A DNA stretch of 64,000 nucleotides from Coralloluteibacterium thermophilum. GTDB lineage: Bacteria > Pseudomonadota > Gammaproteobacteria > Xanthomonadales > Xanthomonadaceae. How positions within the stretch are numbered: position 1 is the first letter of the stretch; each line of letters opens with the position of its first letter. Below the pieces are notes generated by a model. That model was not told where the DNA came from. It made no database searches and saw only the letters and a list, made by a program, of their open reading frames with translations. The position numbers were made by a program, and so were the translations under genes. The DNA is taken from NCBI RefSeq assembly GCF_042654365.1, contig NZ_JBHSGG010000015.1:1-64000 (forward strand). The letters are read 5' to 3'. Shown here piece by piece: positions 35,371-44,462 of this stretch.

Positions 35371-36888
35371 ATGTTGGAAGAGCGGATCAGGAACCCCGAC
35401 CTGGCGGCGCGCGTGATGGGCGCGGACGAGGCGGCGGCGCGGATCGGGCCCGGCATGGGCGTGGCCATGAGCGGTTTCACCGGCGCGGGCTATCCCAAGG
35501 CGGTGCCGCAGGCGCTGGCCCGCCGGATGGCCGCCGTCCAGGCCGAGGGCGGCACCTTCCAGGTCAGGGTGATGACCGGCGCGTCCACCGCGCCCGAACT
35601 CGACGGCGCCCTCGCCCAGGTGAAGGGCGTGCAGCTGCGCCTGCCGTACCAGTCCGATCCGATCCTGCGCGAGCGCATCAACGCCGGCGAGGTCGACTAC
35701 GTCGACATGCACCTGAGCCACGTCGCGCAGTCGTTCACCTACGGCTTCTACGGCGACATCGACGTGGCCGTGGTCGAGGTGGCCGGCATCCTCCCCGATG
35801 GCCGGCTGATCCCCTCCACCTCCATCGGCAACAACAAGACCTGGCTGGACCGCGCCGACCGCGTGATCCTCGAGGTCAACCGCGCGCTGCCGCTCGAACT
35901 CGACGGCATGCACGACGTCTACTACGGCACGCAGCCGCCGCCGGGGCGCACGCCGCTGCCGCTGGTGGAGGCGGGCGACCGCATCGGCGAGCCCTGGCTG
36001 CGCTGCGATCCGGCGAAGGTCGTGGCCGTGGTCGAGACCGACGCGCCGGACCGCAACTCGCCGTTCGCGCCGCCCGACGCCACCTCGCAGGCCATCGCCG
36101 GCCATCTGGTCGAGTTCCTGCGCCACGAGGTCGCCAAGGGCAGGCTCCCGAAGACCCTGCTGCCGCTGCAGTCCGGCGTGGGCAACACGGCCAACGCGGT
36201 CATGTACGGCCTCGCCGACGCCGGCTTCAGCGGGCTGTCCGCCTTCACCGAGGTGCTGCAGGACGGCATGCTCGACCTGGTGCAGGGCGGCGTGATCGAC
36301 GTGGCCTCGGCCACCGCGCTGTCGTTCAGCCCGGATGCGCTGGCGCGCTTCCGCGACAACATCGACTTCTTCCGCAGCCGCATCGTGCTGCGCTCGCAGG
36401 GCATCTCCAACCATCCGGAGCTGATCCGCCGTCTCGGCTGCCTGGCGATGAACGCGATGATCGAGGCGGACATCTACGGCAACGTCAACTCGACCCACAT
36501 CATGGGCTCGAAGATGCAGAACGGCATCGGCGGCTCCGGCGACTTCGCGCGCAACGGCTATCTGTCCTTCTTCCTGTCGCCGAGCACCGCCAAGCGCGGC
36601 GCGATCTCGGCCATCGTGCCGATGGTCAGCCACGTGGACCATACCGAGCACGACGTGGCGGTCATCGTCACCGAGCAGGGGCTGGCCGACCTGCGCGGCC
36701 TCGCGCCCAGGCAGCGGGCGAAGGCCATCATCGCCAACTGCGCGCATCCGGACTTCCGCGACGCCCTGACCGACTACACCGAGCGCGCCTGGCGCGCCAG
36801 CTTCGGCCGCCACACGCCCCACCTGCTCGACGAGGCGCTCTCCTGGCACCAGCGCTTCGTGGAGACCGGGAACATGCGGCCGGGGTGA
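35371..36888 (+). CDS. Succinate/acetate CoA-transferase or acetyl-CoA hydrolase
   Basis: 505 residues, family I CoA transferase of the acetyl-CoA hydrolase/AarC type. It moves CoA between succinate and acetate (or hydrolyses acetyl-CoA). Signatures: GMGVAMSGFTGAGYPK, NNKTWLDRADRVILEVN, QSGVGNTANAVMYGL with the CoA-binding GxGxxxNA pattern, and the catalytic Glu in SAFTEVLQDG. The late blocks ARNGYLSFFLSPSTAKRG and GLADLRGLAPRQRA match AarC-like enzymes. ATG at 35371 after GGAGACG. Followed by 464 bases of repeat-bearing intergenic DNA. Confidence 0.88.
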   Translation: MLEERIRNPDLAARVMGADEAAARIGPGMGVAMSGFTGAGYPKAVPQALARRMAAVQAEGGTFQVRVMTGASTAPELDGALAQVKGVQLRLPYQSDPILRERINAGEVDYVDMHLSHVAQSFTYGFYGDIDVAVVEVAGILPDGRLIPSTSIGNNKTWLDRADRVILEVNRALPLELDGMHDVYYGTQPPPGRTPLPLVEAGDRIGEPWLRCDPAKVVAVVETDAPDRNSPFAPPDATSQAIAGHLVEFLRHEVAKGRLPKTLLPLQSGVGNTANAVMYGLADAGFSGLSAFTEVLQDGMLDLVQGGVIDVASATALSFSPDALARFRDNIDFFRSRIVLRSQGISNHPELIRRLGCLAMNAMIEADIYGNVNSTHIMGSKMQNGIGGSGDFARNGYLSFFLSPSTAKRGAISAIVPMVSHVDHTEHDVAVIVTEQGLADLRGLAPRQRAKAIIANCAHPDFRDALTDYTERAWRASFGRHTPHLLDEALSWHQRFVETGNMRPG

Positions 36889-37352
36889 CCGACTGACGAC
36901 AGGAGCGAATGAAGAGGAGCGAGGAACGAGGCCGGCGCCTTCTCTGCGTTTCTCGCTCCTCATGTCTCAACTCTTCGCCGGAGGGTCGCTCCTTCCCCCG
37001 CCTGCGGGGGCGGGGGGACGGGTGAGCGCGCGAAGCGGCTGCTTCGAGGCAGCGAAGGGCGAGTCCTTCGTTCCTTACCCCTCATGTCCTACTCCGGAGC
37101 TCCACGCCATCTCCACATCCCCAACCGCTGCCTGAAAGCGTCCATGGCGATGCGCTTGAAGCCGGCGCGCCGACGCCTACATGGCGCCTCGCCAGCGCCG
37201 CCGCAGCCGCGGCGCGGCGCCTTCCGTGTCGCTGGGTCAGGGCGCGGATCCGCAGGGGGATGCCGGCGGACCGACCACCACCACCGCACATGCGAACGCG
37301 CCGCGGCGCGCGCGCTGGACGCAAGCGCAGATGCCACTGGAGGTGATTGGTC
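36889..37352. repeat. Intergenic DNA with hairpin-forming repeats
   Basis: No gene seen. From about 36906 to 36965 an imperfect inverted repeat pairs GAGGAGCGAGGAAC with GTTTCTCGCTCCTC. At about 36994-37011 a second hairpin reads CCCCCGCCTGCGGGGGCGG. Both resemble elements at 61595-61870 downstream of another gene, so a dispersed repeat family of this genome is likely. From 37085 on the sequence leads to hsp20; a weak sigma-32-like pair (CTTGAAG near 37155, 13 bases, GCCTACAT) could be its promoter, but the match is poor. Confidence 0.5.
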
Positions 37353-37853
37353 ATGAGCGTGAGTCAACTGATCCCCTGGAGCCGCAACAGGAACGCCGCG
37401 GTCGCGCCGGCGCCCACCCGCGACCCGATCCTGTCGCTGCACAACGAGATGAACCGGCTGTTCGACGAGCTGTGGAGCCAGCTCGACATGCCGCGCCCGG
37501 GCCTGGGCCTGCTGCGCGGCGCGCAGTGGCCGCAGATCGAGATGACCGAGGACGACGGGAACATCGTCGTCTCCGCCGAGCTGCCGGGCATGGGCGACAA
37601 GGACGTCGAGGTCCTGGTCGAGGACCAGACGCTGATCCTGCGCGGCGAACGCCGCATCGAACAGCAGGACAACCCGCGCCGCGTCAGCGAGCGCTACTAC
37701 GGTCGGTTCGAGCGGCGCGTCCCGCTCGACGCCGAGGTCGTGCCGGACCAGGCGAAGGCGGCGTTCAGCGACGGCGTGCTCACCGTCACGCTGCCGAAGA
37801 ACCCGCAGTCGCGTGGCAACGCCATCCGCGTGCCCGTCGCGCAGGCGGCCTGA
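37353..37853 (+). CDS. Hsp20-family small heat-shock protein
   Basis: 166 residues, alpha-crystallin chaperone that holds unfolding proteins. The alpha-crystallin domain spans about 45-140: PQIEMTEDDGNIVVSAELPG, RGERRIEQQDNPRR with a preceding LILR strand, and the signature AFSDGVLTVTLPKNPQSR. An N-terminal arm (NEMNRLFDELW) matches class A bacterial sHsps. The ATG at 37353 has GGAGG 9 bases upstream; a TTG at 37347 is in frame but less likely. A strong terminator follows. Confidence 0.93.
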   Translation: MSVSQLIPWSRNRNAAVAPAPTRDPILSLHNEMNRLFDELWSQLDMPRPGLGLLRGAQWPQIEMTEDDGNIVVSAELPGMGDKDVEVLVEDQTLILRGERRIEQQDNPRRVSERYYGRFERRVPLDAEVVPDQAKAAFSDGVLTVTLPKNPQSRGNAIRVPVAQAA

Positions 37854-37867
37854 TCCGCGACCTCTTC

Positions 37868-37898
37868 GCCGGCGGCAGCCGCCGCCGGCGCCTTTTTT
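37868..37898 (+). terminator. Rho-independent terminator of hsp20
   Basis: Stem GCCGGCGGC/GCCGCCGGC (37868-37876 with 37881-37889), 4-base loop, then GCC and six T. Confidence 0.85.
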
Positions 37899-37959
37899 CC
37901 CTTCCCACATCCGCGGCCGCTCGCTGCGGCGAGGCGTCCGCCCACCCCGGAGCCCGTCC

Positions 37960-39024
37960 ATGCGCATCGCCCAGATCGCCCCTCTCTACGAAGCCGTCCC
38001 CCCGCGCCTCTACGGCGGCACCGAACGGATCGTCGCCTACCTGTCCAACGCCCTGGTCGAGCTCGGCCACGACGTGACCCTCTTCGCCAGCGCCGACGCG
38101 CAGACCCGCGCGCGGCTGGTGCCCGTCCGCGACCAGGCCATCCGCCTGGATCCGGCGCCGCTGAAGTCCGACGTCGCCGCGCACCTGGTCATGCTGCAGG
38201 AGGTGAAGCGCCGCGCGCGGGAGTTCGACGTGCTGCACTTCCATGTCGACCTGCTGCACTTCCCGTTCTTCGAGGACATCGCCGGGCGCACGCTCACGAC
38301 CCTGCACGGGCGGCTGGAACTCAAGGACCTCGCCGAGGCCTATCGCGCCTGGCCGCACTACCCGCTGGTGTCGATCTCCGAACAGCAGCGGCGCCCGCTG
38401 CGCTTCGCCAACTGGGCGGCGACGGTGCCGCACGGCCTGCCCGGGACGCTGTACGTGCCGCCGGCGCGTCCGCGGGGCGACTACCTCGCCTTCCTCGGAC
38501 GCATGTCGCCGGAGAAGCGGCCGGACCGCGCCATCGAGATCGCGCGCCGCGCCGGCTGGCCGCTGCGGATCGCGGCCAAGGTGGACAGCGCCGACGAGGC
38601 CTACTTCCGCGAGCGCATCGTGCCGCTGCTGGACGATCCGGGCATCGAGTTCGTGGGCGAGATCGGCGACGCGCAGAAGGCGGACTTCCTTGGCAACGCC
38701 GCGGCGCTGCTGTTCCCGATCGACTGGCCGGAGCCCTTCGGCCTGGTGATGATCGAGGCCATGGCCTGCGGCACGCCGGTGATCGCCTGGGGCTGCGGCT
38801 CGGTGGCCGAGGTGATCGACGACGGCGTCAGCGGCTTCATCGTGCACGACATGGACACGGCGGTCGCGGCGGTCGGGCGCCTGCCGCAGCTCGACCGCAC
38901 GGCGGTGCGTGCGGTGTTCGAGCGCCGCTTCTCCGCGCACGTCATGGCCCGGCAGTACGAGGAGATCTACCGCAGGCTCGCCGGCGAACCCGCGGGCGCC
39001 GTCGAACTGGCCTGCACGGCGTGA
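37960..39024 (+). CDS. Glycosyltransferase family 4 protein
   Basis: 354 residues, GT-B fold. The N-terminal domain opens with IAQIAPLYEAVPPRLYGGTERIV-type glycine loop (YGGTER at 38-43 region of the N-domain start), and the C-terminal domain has FLGRMSPEKRPDRAIEIA and the nucleotide-sugar site DWPEPFGLVMIEAMACGTPVIA with its EX7E pair. No signal or TM. It precedes a glycogen-debranching-like glycosidase by 7 bases, so both probably act on a storage or compatible-solute glucan. Sequences of this type are often labelled glycogen synthase-like or sugar transferase; the acceptor is unknown. Confidence 0.86.
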   Translation: MRIAQIAPLYEAVPPRLYGGTERIVAYLSNALVELGHDVTLFASADAQTRARLVPVRDQAIRLDPAPLKSDVAAHLVMLQEVKRRAREFDVLHFHVDLLHFPFFEDIAGRTLTTLHGRLELKDLAEAYRAWPHYPLVSISEQQRRPLRFANWAATVPHGLPGTLYVPPARPRGDYLAFLGRMSPEKRPDRAIEIARRAGWPLRIAAKVDSADEAYFRERIVPLLDDPGIEFVGEIGDAQKADFLGNAAALLFPIDWPEPFGLVMIEAMACGTPVIAWGCGSVAEVIDDGVSGFIVHDMDTAVAAVGRLPQLDRTAVRAVFERRFSAHVMARQYEEIYRRLAGEPAGAVELACTA

Positions 39025-39031
39025 GGCGCGG

Positions 39032-41143
39032 ATGAGCCACGCCACACTGCCCGCGAACGGGTTCCATGCGCTGAAGGAGGGCGACAGCTTCCTCGTCTGC
39101 GACGCACGCGGCGACATCGGCGGCGGCAGCGACGGGCTGTTCCGGGACGACACGCGCGTGCTCTCGCGCCTGCACCTGCGCCTCGGCGGGACCGAGCCCT
39201 CGCTGCTCAGCGCGGCGGTCGGCCAGGACAACGTGACCTTCACCGCGCACCTCACCAACCGGCCGCTCACCCCGCTCGGCGAGAGCAGCATGGCGCAGGG
39301 CGTGCTCCACATCGAACGCAGCCGTTTCCTGTGGCAGGCGCGGCTGTACGAGCGCATCGCCTGCGTCAACTACGGCGAGGAGGAGGTGCGGACGCTCCTG
39401 CAGCTCGGCTTCGCGGCGGACTTCCGCGACATGTTCGAGGTCCGCGGGTCGCAGCGCGCCGCGCGCGGCGAGCAGCACGAGGCGGAGCTGGGCGAGCGCC
39501 ACGTCGCCCTGCGCTACCGGGGCCTCGACGGCCACCTGCGCAGCAGCGTGCTCGCCTTCTCCGAGCGGCCCGCGCGGTTGGCGGCCGACGCCGCCGAGTT
39601 CGCGCTGACGGTGCCGCGCGGCGGGCGCGTCGAGTTCTACATCGAGGTGGGCGAGACGCCGGAGCGGCCGGGCCGGTCCCGCCATCGCCACGCCGCGGCC
39701 CGTGCGCGCTGGGCGATGCGCGCGCGGCAGCGCTCCGGCGCGCGCGTGCGGACCAGCGCACGCCTGTTCAACGCCTGGCTGGAGCGTTCGCGCGCCGACA
39801 TCGCGCTGCTGGTCACCGAACTGCCGAGCGGGCCGTATCCCTACGCGGGCATCCCGTGGTTCTCGACCGCCTTCGGGCGCGACGCCATCGTCACCGCGAT
39901 GCAGACCCTGTGGCTGGACCCGCGCATCGCGCGCGGCGTCCTGGGATTCCTCGCCGAGAACCAGGCGCGCGAGACCTCCACCTTCCGCGATGCCGCGCCC
40001 GGCAAGATCATGCACGAGACCCGCAAGGGCGAGATGGCCGCACTGAGCGAGCTGCCCTTCGCGCGCTACTACGGCGGCGTGGACACCACGCCCCTGTTCC
40101 TCATGCTCGCGGGCGCCTACGCCGAGCGCACCGGCGACATGGCGCTGATCGACCGCCTGTGGCCGGCGCTGCTGGCGGCGATGCAGTGGATCGAGCGCAG
40201 CTGCGACGCCGACCCCGACGGCTGCCTGAGCTACGCGCGCGGGGAGGCGAGCGGCCTGGCGAACCAGGGCTGGAAGGACAGCGAGGACTCGGTCTTCCAC
40301 GCCGACGGCAGCGACGCGGAGGGCCCCATCGCCCTGGTCGAGGTGCAGGGCTACGTGTTCGCCGCGCTGCACGCGATGGCGGCGCTGGCCGAACGCCGCG
40401 GCGAGGGCGACGCGGCCACGCGCTGGCGCGCGCGCGCCAGCGCCCTGCGCGCGGTGGTCGAGCACCGCTTCTGGGACGAGGCGCTGGGCTTCTACGCCAT
40501 CGCGCGCGACGGCCGCGGGCGGATGTGCCGCATCCGCGCGTCCAACGTGGGGCATCTGCTCGCCAGCGGCCTGCCCGATCCCGAGCGCGGCGCGCGCGTG
40601 GTGGCGCATCTGCGTTCGGTGGCCTTCGACGGCGGCTGGGGCGTACGTACGGTGGCCGCGGACCAGGCGCGCTTCAATCCGATGTCCTACCACAACGGCT
40701 CGGTATGGCCGCACGACGTCGCCTTCTGCGCCGCGGGGCTGGCGCGCTACGGCGCGCGCGACGCCGCCCTGCGCCTGCTCGAGGAGACGTTCGAGGCGGC
40801 GGTGCACTTCGGCATGCGGCTGCCCGAGCTGTTCTGCGGCTTTCCCCGCGCGCCGGGCGAGCCCCCCATCGCCTATCCCGTCGCCTGCCTCCCGCAGGCC
40901 TGGGCCGCGGGCTCGGTCTTCCTGCTGCTGCAGGCGGCCCTGGGCGTGCACGTCGATGCCGCCGCGGGCGAGGTGGTGGTCGACCGCCCGCTGCTGCCGG
41001 CCGGCGTCGACCGCCTGCTGCTGCAAGGCCTGGACATCGGCGGCACGCGGCTGGACATCGAGTTCCAGCGCATGGGCGACCGCGTCGTCGCCGCCCGCTG
41101 CGGCGACGGCCACGGTGCGGTGAAGGTGGTGGCGCGGCTGTAG
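39032..41143 (+). CDS. Amylo-alpha-1,6-glucosidase (glycogen debranching) family protein
   Basis: 703 residues. The N-terminal beta-sandwich (about 1-200) corresponds to the GDE_N_bis domain (FLVCDARGDIGGGSDGLFRDDTRVLS). The rest is an (alpha/alpha)6 toroid with GIPWFSTAFGRDAIVTAMQTLW, LANQGWKDSEDSVFHADG and SYHNGSVWPHDVAFCAAGL, holding the acidic residues expected for catalysis. These enzymes hydrolyse alpha-1,6 or related glucosidic bonds. Gene order with a GT4 enzyme recurs in proteobacteria and suggests glucan turnover or glucosylglycerate-type metabolism; the substrate is not shown by sequence. Confidence 0.86.
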   Translation: MSHATLPANGFHALKEGDSFLVCDARGDIGGGSDGLFRDDTRVLSRLHLRLGGTEPSLLSAAVGQDNVTFTAHLTNRPLTPLGESSMAQGVLHIERSRFLWQARLYERIACVNYGEEEVRTLLQLGFAADFRDMFEVRGSQRAARGEQHEAELGERHVALRYRGLDGHLRSSVLAFSERPARLAADAAEFALTVPRGGRVEFYIEVGETPERPGRSRHRHAAARARWAMRARQRSGARVRTSARLFNAWLERSRADIALLVTELPSGPYPYAGIPWFSTAFGRDAIVTAMQTLWLDPRIARGVLGFLAENQARETSTFRDAAPGKIMHETRKGEMAALSELPFARYYGGVDTTPLFLMLAGAYAERTGDMALIDRLWPALLAAMQWIERSCDADPDGCLSYARGEASGLANQGWKDSEDSVFHADGSDAEGPIALVEVQGYVFAALHAMAALAERRGEGDAATRWRARASALRAVVEHRFWDEALGFYAIARDGRGRMCRIRASNVGHLLASGLPDPERGARVVAHLRSVAFDGGWGVRTVAADQARFNPMSYHNGSVWPHDVAFCAAGLARYGARDAALRLLEETFEAAVHFGMRLPELFCGFPRAPGEPPIAYPVACLPQAWAAGSVFLLLQAALGVHVDAAAGEVVVDRPLLPAGVDRLLLQGLDIGGTRLDIEFQRMGDRVVAARCGDGHGAVKVVARL

Positions 41144-41261
41144 CGGGACGGATGGTGTCCTCGCTGCATGCCGCTCTACATCCGTGGCGGCGCGTGTGCG
41201 TCCTGTTCTGCTCGTCGGCATTAGGTGGGGCAATCACTTCTGGATGACGACTTCCTTACGC

Positions 41262-41291
41262 TTGACAAGGGTTGTTAAGGCCCCGTTTACT
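41262..41291 (+). promoter_or_regulatory. Possible sigma-70 promoter of the second TonB receptor
   Basis: A perfect TTGACA (41262-41267), an 18-base spacer and TTTACT (41286-41291, 4 of 6 matches), 108 bases before the receptor ATG, in a locally AT-richer stretch. Confidence 0.5.
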
Positions 41292-41399
41292 TCAGTGGCT
41301 GTTCAGGCTTCATGCGGCCGTCCCAGGCCGATGCTCCACAGGGGAACGACCTGCTGCGCAGGTCGTGCTTCCGACAACCACCCAGGGGATTTCAAGCGA

Positions 41400-44300
41400 A
41401 TGAATGATCACAAGGCGCTCCGGCGCAATCCGCTCAGCGCGGCCCTCGTATCGGCGCTCCTGCTCACTGCGACGGCGTCCGCGGTGGCGCAGGATGCGGC
41501 TTCCGACGAGGAGCAGTCCGCTCAGCAGTCCGCCCAGCAAACTCCGGCCCAGCAGGCCGCCGGCAGCCCGGCGCAGCTCGGTGCCATCACCGTCACCGGT
41601 TCCCGCATCGGCCGTGACGTCTTCAACTCCGTCTCGCCGGTGCAGGTTGTGACGCGCGAGGAAACCACGCTCGCGGGCTTCGACTCGACCACGGCAGCAC
41701 TCCAGAGCACCGCCGTCACCGCGGGCTCGTCCCAGATCAACAACGCCTATGGCGGCTACGTCACCAACGGTGGTCCGGGAGCGAACACGCTGTCCCTGCG
41801 CGGCCTCGGCCCGGAGCGGACGTTGATCCTGCTGAACGGGCGGCGCATCGCGCCTGCCGGTACCCGTGGCGCGGTCGGCTCGGCCGACCTCAACGTCCTG
41901 CCCAGTGCCATGATCGACCGGGTCGAGATCCTCAAGGACGGTGCTTCCTCGATCTATGGTTCGGATGCCGTGGCCGGCGTCGTCAACCTGATCACCAGGA
42001 GGAACGTGGACGGCGTCGAGTTCGAGGCGCAGCACAATGCGACCGATGGTGGGGGCGGGGACTCCCGCCGTTATTCGATCGCATTCGGCTCCACCGGCGA
42101 TCGATCGCACTTCTCCGGCTCCTACGAGTACTACACGCGCAACGACCTGGCCTATGGCGACCGGGCCTGGGCCAGCGCATGCCCCACCGACATGTACCGC
42201 GACATCGATGCGGGCAACTACTGGGGTAGTGGCGACTACATCGACCCCCTGACCGGCAAGCCGAAGTGCTGGGGGCTGGATGCGGGCGGTGTGACCATCA
42301 ACACCCTCGGCACCGCGACCATGCCGGGCGTTCCCGGCCCCGGCACCCCCGGAACCACCTTCAATCGCTGGCGGCCCAACTCCGCGATCACCGAAGGGCT
42401 GGTCGGCTTCGAGGGCGTCAGCCTCGAGAGCCGCGACACCTTCGATCCCGCGATGCTCAACCAGTCGCTGATCTCGCCGGTGACCACCCATACGGTGTTC
42501 TTCCAGGGTGGCGTCGACCTGGGCGCGATGGGCGATGCCGAGTTCTACTACGAAATCCTCGGCAACCGTCGCGAGTCGTCGCAGACCGGGTACAGGCAGC
42601 TGTCGCTCGACTACGCGGTCGACAGCCCGCTGCTCGGCGGCTTGAGCGATCTTCCTGCGTTCATGAACCCGACCGAGACGTCCAATGGTCAGCTCGTCGC
42701 CGCACGCGCGTTCATCGGCTTCGGGAACGACAGGAGCGAGCAGACCGTCGATTTCTGGCGTGCCACCGCAGGCGTTCGTGGCGCTCTCAGCGCCAACTGG
42801 AACTACGACTTCATGCTGAGCAAGTCGCGTTCGGACGCGGATTACACCTTCCAGTCCTTCCTCACCGACCGCATCGCGCAGAGCATGGACGTCGTCTCGG
42901 ACGGCGCGGGCGGATTCCGTTGCGTCGACACGTCGAACGGGTGCGTGGCCGCGCCGGTGCTGAGCAGCCAGACGATCGGCGGCATCCTGCCGCAGCAATG
43001 GAAGGACTTCGTCTTCATCCCGGTCACGGGCAACACGCTGTACGAAGAGGATACCTTCAACTTCAACGTCGACGGTTCGCTGTTCGAGCTTCCCCATGGC
43101 ACGGCGGCCGGTGCGTTCGGCATCGAATATCGCCGCGCGAAGATCGACGACAGCCCCAACATCCACTCGCTCAACGGAAACCTCTACAACCTGACCAGTT
43201 CCGCAGCGACGCGGGGCAAGGACTCGGTCTGGGAGGCCTACGGCGAGGTCGAGCTGCCACTGCTGTCGGGTGTGACGGCTGCCGAGGAACTCACCCTCAA
43301 CGCGTCGGCACGCTACACCGACTACCAGTCGTACGGCTCGGACACCACGTGGAAGATCGGAGGTCTTTGGACGCCGATCCGCTCGGTGTCGCTGCGGGCG
43401 TCCTACGGCACTTCGTATCGTGCGCCCGCTCTGTTCGAGCAGTTCCTTGGTGGCACCAGCGGCTTCCTCGCATCGTCGAACGATCCCTGCAACGACTACG
43501 GCCAGCGTGATCCGAACTCGCCGCGCTACATCAACTGTGCGTCCGAGGGACTGCCGGGCGACCATCAGGCCAACACGTCCGTGCGGGTGATCACCCAGGG
43601 TGGTGCGGAGACCGGACTCGAGGCGGAGACGTCGGACGCCCTCACCGTCGGCCTGATCCTTCAGCCGGAGTTCCCGGCGGCCTTCGGCGATCTCTCGTTC
43701 GCCGTCGACTACTACGACATCGAGGTCGAGAACGGCGTGGCGCGGGCTGGCGCAAGCTACATTCTCAGCCAGTGCTACAACGGCCCCGACTTCGCCAACG
43801 ATACCGGCTTCTGCCGCATGGTCTCCCGCGACCCCGCGAACAATTCGCTCACGGTGCTGGACGGCTACGTGAACCTGTCGACGGACAAGGTGCGGGGCCT
43901 CGACTTCACTACGCGGTACGTGCGGGACATCGGTCGTGGCCAGTTTCGCGCCACGGCGCAGGTGACGAAGTTCCTCGAGCAGGCCTCCAAGACTTTTCCG
44001 GATGATCCGCTCGTCGACTACAACGGCATGTTGCGCTATCCGAAGATGTCGGGGCAGCTGGACCTGATGTACCGCATCGACAGCTGGCGCTTCAGGTATG
44101 GCCTGGAGTGGGTCGACGGCATGGACAGCTACAGCTACTACCAGGAGAACTACCCGACCCTGGACTTCGATCCCGCGACTTCGATGTACAAGATCTACAC
44201 GCCGAACTACTTCCTCTCGAGCGCGTCGGTGCAGTACACGGGCGACAAGTGGTCGGTGACGGCGGGCGTCCGCAATCTGTTCGACAAGGAGCCGCCGACG

Positions 44301-44402
44301 ATCTCGCAGGGCGTCTACAACACGGTCGGAAACGCCTTGCTGTACAGCGGCTACGACTTCTTCGGGCGCAGCTACTTCGTCAACCTGAACAAGTCGTTCT
44401 GA
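41400..44402 (+). CDS. TonB-dependent outer-membrane receptor
   Basis: 1000 residues. Signal peptide LSAALVSALLLTATASAVAQ, then a Gln/Ala-rich linker with two QQSAQQ-like repeats, TonB-box-like GAITVTGSRI, plug (NSVSPVQVVTREE, ANTLSLRGLGPERTLILLNGRR, VEILKDGASSIYGSDAVAGVVNLI) and barrel ending YFVNLNKSF with a terminal Phe. The RTLILLNGRR/DLNVLPSAMIDRVEILKDG plug is that of the large TonB receptors paired with peptidases in xanthomonads and Shewanella. A UUCG-loop terminator and an S9 peptidase follow. Codon third positions look less GC-biased than in neighbours, a possible sign of acquisition. Confidence 0.92.
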   Translation: MNDHKALRRNPLSAALVSALLLTATASAVAQDAASDEEQSAQQSAQQTPAQQAAGSPAQLGAITVTGSRIGRDVFNSVSPVQVVTREETTLAGFDSTTAALQSTAVTAGSSQINNAYGGYVTNGGPGANTLSLRGLGPERTLILLNGRRIAPAGTRGAVGSADLNVLPSAMIDRVEILKDGASSIYGSDAVAGVVNLITRRNVDGVEFEAQHNATDGGGGDSRRYSIAFGSTGDRSHFSGSYEYYTRNDLAYGDRAWASACPTDMYRDIDAGNYWGSGDYIDPLTGKPKCWGLDAGGVTINTLGTATMPGVPGPGTPGTTFNRWRPNSAITEGLVGFEGVSLESRDTFDPAMLNQSLISPVTTHTVFFQGGVDLGAMGDAEFYYEILGNRRESSQTGYRQLSLDYAVDSPLLGGLSDLPAFMNPTETSNGQLVAARAFIGFGNDRSEQTVDFWRATAGVRGALSANWNYDFMLSKSRSDADYTFQSFLTDRIAQSMDVVSDGAGGFRCVDTSNGCVAAPVLSSQTIGGILPQQWKDFVFIPVTGNTLYEEDTFNFNVDGSLFELPHGTAAGAFGIEYRRAKIDDSPNIHSLNGNLYNLTSSAATRGKDSVWEAYGEVELPLLSGVTAAEELTLNASARYTDYQSYGSDTTWKIGGLWTPIRSVSLRASYGTSYRAPALFEQFLGGTSGFLASSNDPCNDYGQRDPNSPRYINCASEGLPGDHQANTSVRVITQGGAETGLEAETSDALTVGLILQPEFPAAFGDLSFAVDYYDIEVENGVARAGASYILSQCYNGPDFANDTGFCRMVSRDPANNSLTVLDGYVNLSTDKVRGLDFTTRYVRDIGRGQFRATAQVTKFLEQASKTFPDDPLVDYNGMLRYPKMSGQLDLMYRIDSWRFRYGLEWVDGMDSYSYYQENYPTLDFDPATSMYKIYTPNYFLSSASVQYTGDKWSVTAGVRNLFDKEPPTISQGVYNTVGNALLYSGYDFFGRSYFVNLNKSF

Positions 44403-44413
44403 TCCACTGCCTC

Positions 44414-44447
44414 AAGCCGCCGCCCTTCGGGGCGGCGGCTTTTCTTT
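44414..44447 (+). terminator. Strong terminator with UUCG tetraloop between receptor and peptidase
   Basis: A 12-bp stem AAGCCGCCGCCC/GGGCGGCGGCTT (44414-44425 with 44430-44441) closed by a C(TTCG)G tetraloop, then TTCTTT. It lies 16 bases before the peptidase ATG, so the peptidase needs read-through or its own start signal. Confidence 0.85.
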
Positions 44448-44462
44448 ATGGGAAGGGGACCC

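Noticed and set aside
44448..44462. Upstream ATG as the peptidase start
   Set aside because: It lies in the tail of the terminator and its first codons are the Shine-Dalgarno sequence for the ATG at 44463, which opens the signal peptide.
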